Assembly: GCA_013215865.1 (NCBI GenBank)
Contig: JABSQL010000261.1
Location: 1-5,883, forward strand
DNA length: 5,883 nt
DNA from: Candidatus Margulisiibacteriota bacterium
GTDB lineage: Bacteria; Margulisbacteria; Marinamargulisbacteria; DT-59
Direction of reading: 5' to 3'
Both the position numbers and the translations under genes were made by a program. Below, piece by piece: positions 5,745 through 5,883 of this stretch; the stretch's first letter is position 1; every line of letters starts with the position of its first letter. The notes under the pieces were generated by a model. It was not told the DNA's origin and did no database searches. It saw nothing but the letters and a program-made list of their open reading frames with translations.

Positions 5745-5883
5745 TGTAATGCCCCCAGTTAAGCAAGTAAAAAAGAAGAGAGAAAATCAGGACATAGGCA
5801 CCTCCTGCAAAAAGTAGTTAGCCATGGCTTGAGAGGGCGTATTGTAAGCCAGGGATTGATGAGGGAAGTCTGTATTGTAATTA
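5745..5883 (-). mobile_element. IS3-like insertion sequence, terminal part cut by the window edge
   Basis: From about 5745 the sequence starts TGTAATGCCCCCAGTTAAG, which resembles the terminal inverted repeats of IS3-family elements (many begin TGTA-TG-CCCC). The transposase reading frame ends 42 bases inside this point, as expected at the transposase-distal end of such an element. The other end, the second inverted repeat and the target duplication are outside the window or unrecognised. The element is transcribed leftwards, towards tatA. The exact boundary is inferred from the TG start and from the position of the stop. Confidence 0.65.
5787..5883 (-). CDS. Integrase-core transposase, C-terminal 31 residues (partial)
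   Basis: The minus strand from the window edge to the TGA at 5787-5789 encodes NYNTDFPHQSLAYNTPSQAM followed by ANYFLQEVPMS. This matches the C-terminal tail of rve/DDE integrases of the IS3 type (general form YN..RPH.SLGY.TP...). Phe replaces the usual Arg before PHQSL, and Ala the usual Gly in LAY; both are modest changes. No frameshift or stop is visible in the visible part, but the catalytic D-D-E residues lie outside the window, so it is unknown whether the gene is intact. IS3 orfB is the most likely group; IS481 is an alternative. Confidence 0.75.
   Translation of the reverse strand, partial: NYNTDFPHQSLAYNTPSQAMANYFLQEVPMS

Noticed and set aside
5730..5758. Rightward promoter starting from the perfect TTGACA at 5730
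   Set aside because: At 16-18 bases downstream the sequence is C-rich with no -10-like hexamer, so only half a promoter is present.
1..5883. CRISPR array, tRNA or rRNA genes, riboswitch
   Set aside because: No regularly spaced direct repeats, tRNA cloverleaf signatures or recognisable riboswitch core were seen; nearly all the sequence is coding.

Overview
The window carries low-to-moderate-GC bacterial DNA. The first gene resembles a family found in bacteria with outer membranes (TIGR03545, by recalled motifs). A tatA gene, rsmH and an IS3-type insertion-sequence end are also present, so a Gram-negative host is likely. I cannot fix the phylum; proteobacterial or spirochaete-like lineages would both fit.

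Layout, left to right. (1) Bases 2-1258, plus strand: the 3' part of a large envelope-type protein whose frame is open to the window edge. (2) 1324-1797, minus strand: a small protein with an N-terminal helix-turn-helix and a charged, coiled-coil-like C-terminal half. (3) 1798-1946: a divergent promoter region in which one hexamer can serve as the -35 box of promoters facing both ways. (4) 1947-4659, plus strand: a tight three-gene run. It holds rsmH (16S rRNA m4C1402 methyltransferase), a GalT/Ap4A-phosphorylase-like HIT-superfamily nucleotidyltransferase or phosphorylase (14-bp overlap with rsmH), and a malonyl-CoA:ACP acyltransferase (3-bp gap). The acyltransferase reads like the stand-alone enzymes of trans-AT polyketide synthases more than like housekeeping FabD. 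(5) 4652-5572, minus strand: a two-gene unit convergent with the run above and overlapping it by 8 bp. It holds tatA (59 codons, strong AGGAGG) followed by a Sfp-type 4'-phosphopantetheinyl transferase that starts at GTG 3 bases after the tatA stop. (6) 5573-5744: an AT-rich non-coding leader upstream of tatA. (7) 5745-5883: the end of an IS3-like element, with a candidate terminal repeat and the last 31 codons of its integrase-type transposase, cut by the window edge.

How the genes may work together. An acyltransferase that loads malonyl units onto carrier proteins, beside a transferase that installs the phosphopantetheine arm on carrier proteins, suggests a link to polyketide or polyunsaturated-fatty-acid synthesis. 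No ketosynthase or carrier protein lies in the window, so this is inference. rsmH sits outside the usual mraZ-rsmH-ftsL-ftsI cell-division cluster. Its promoter lies so close to its ATG that the mRNA is predicted to be leaderless.
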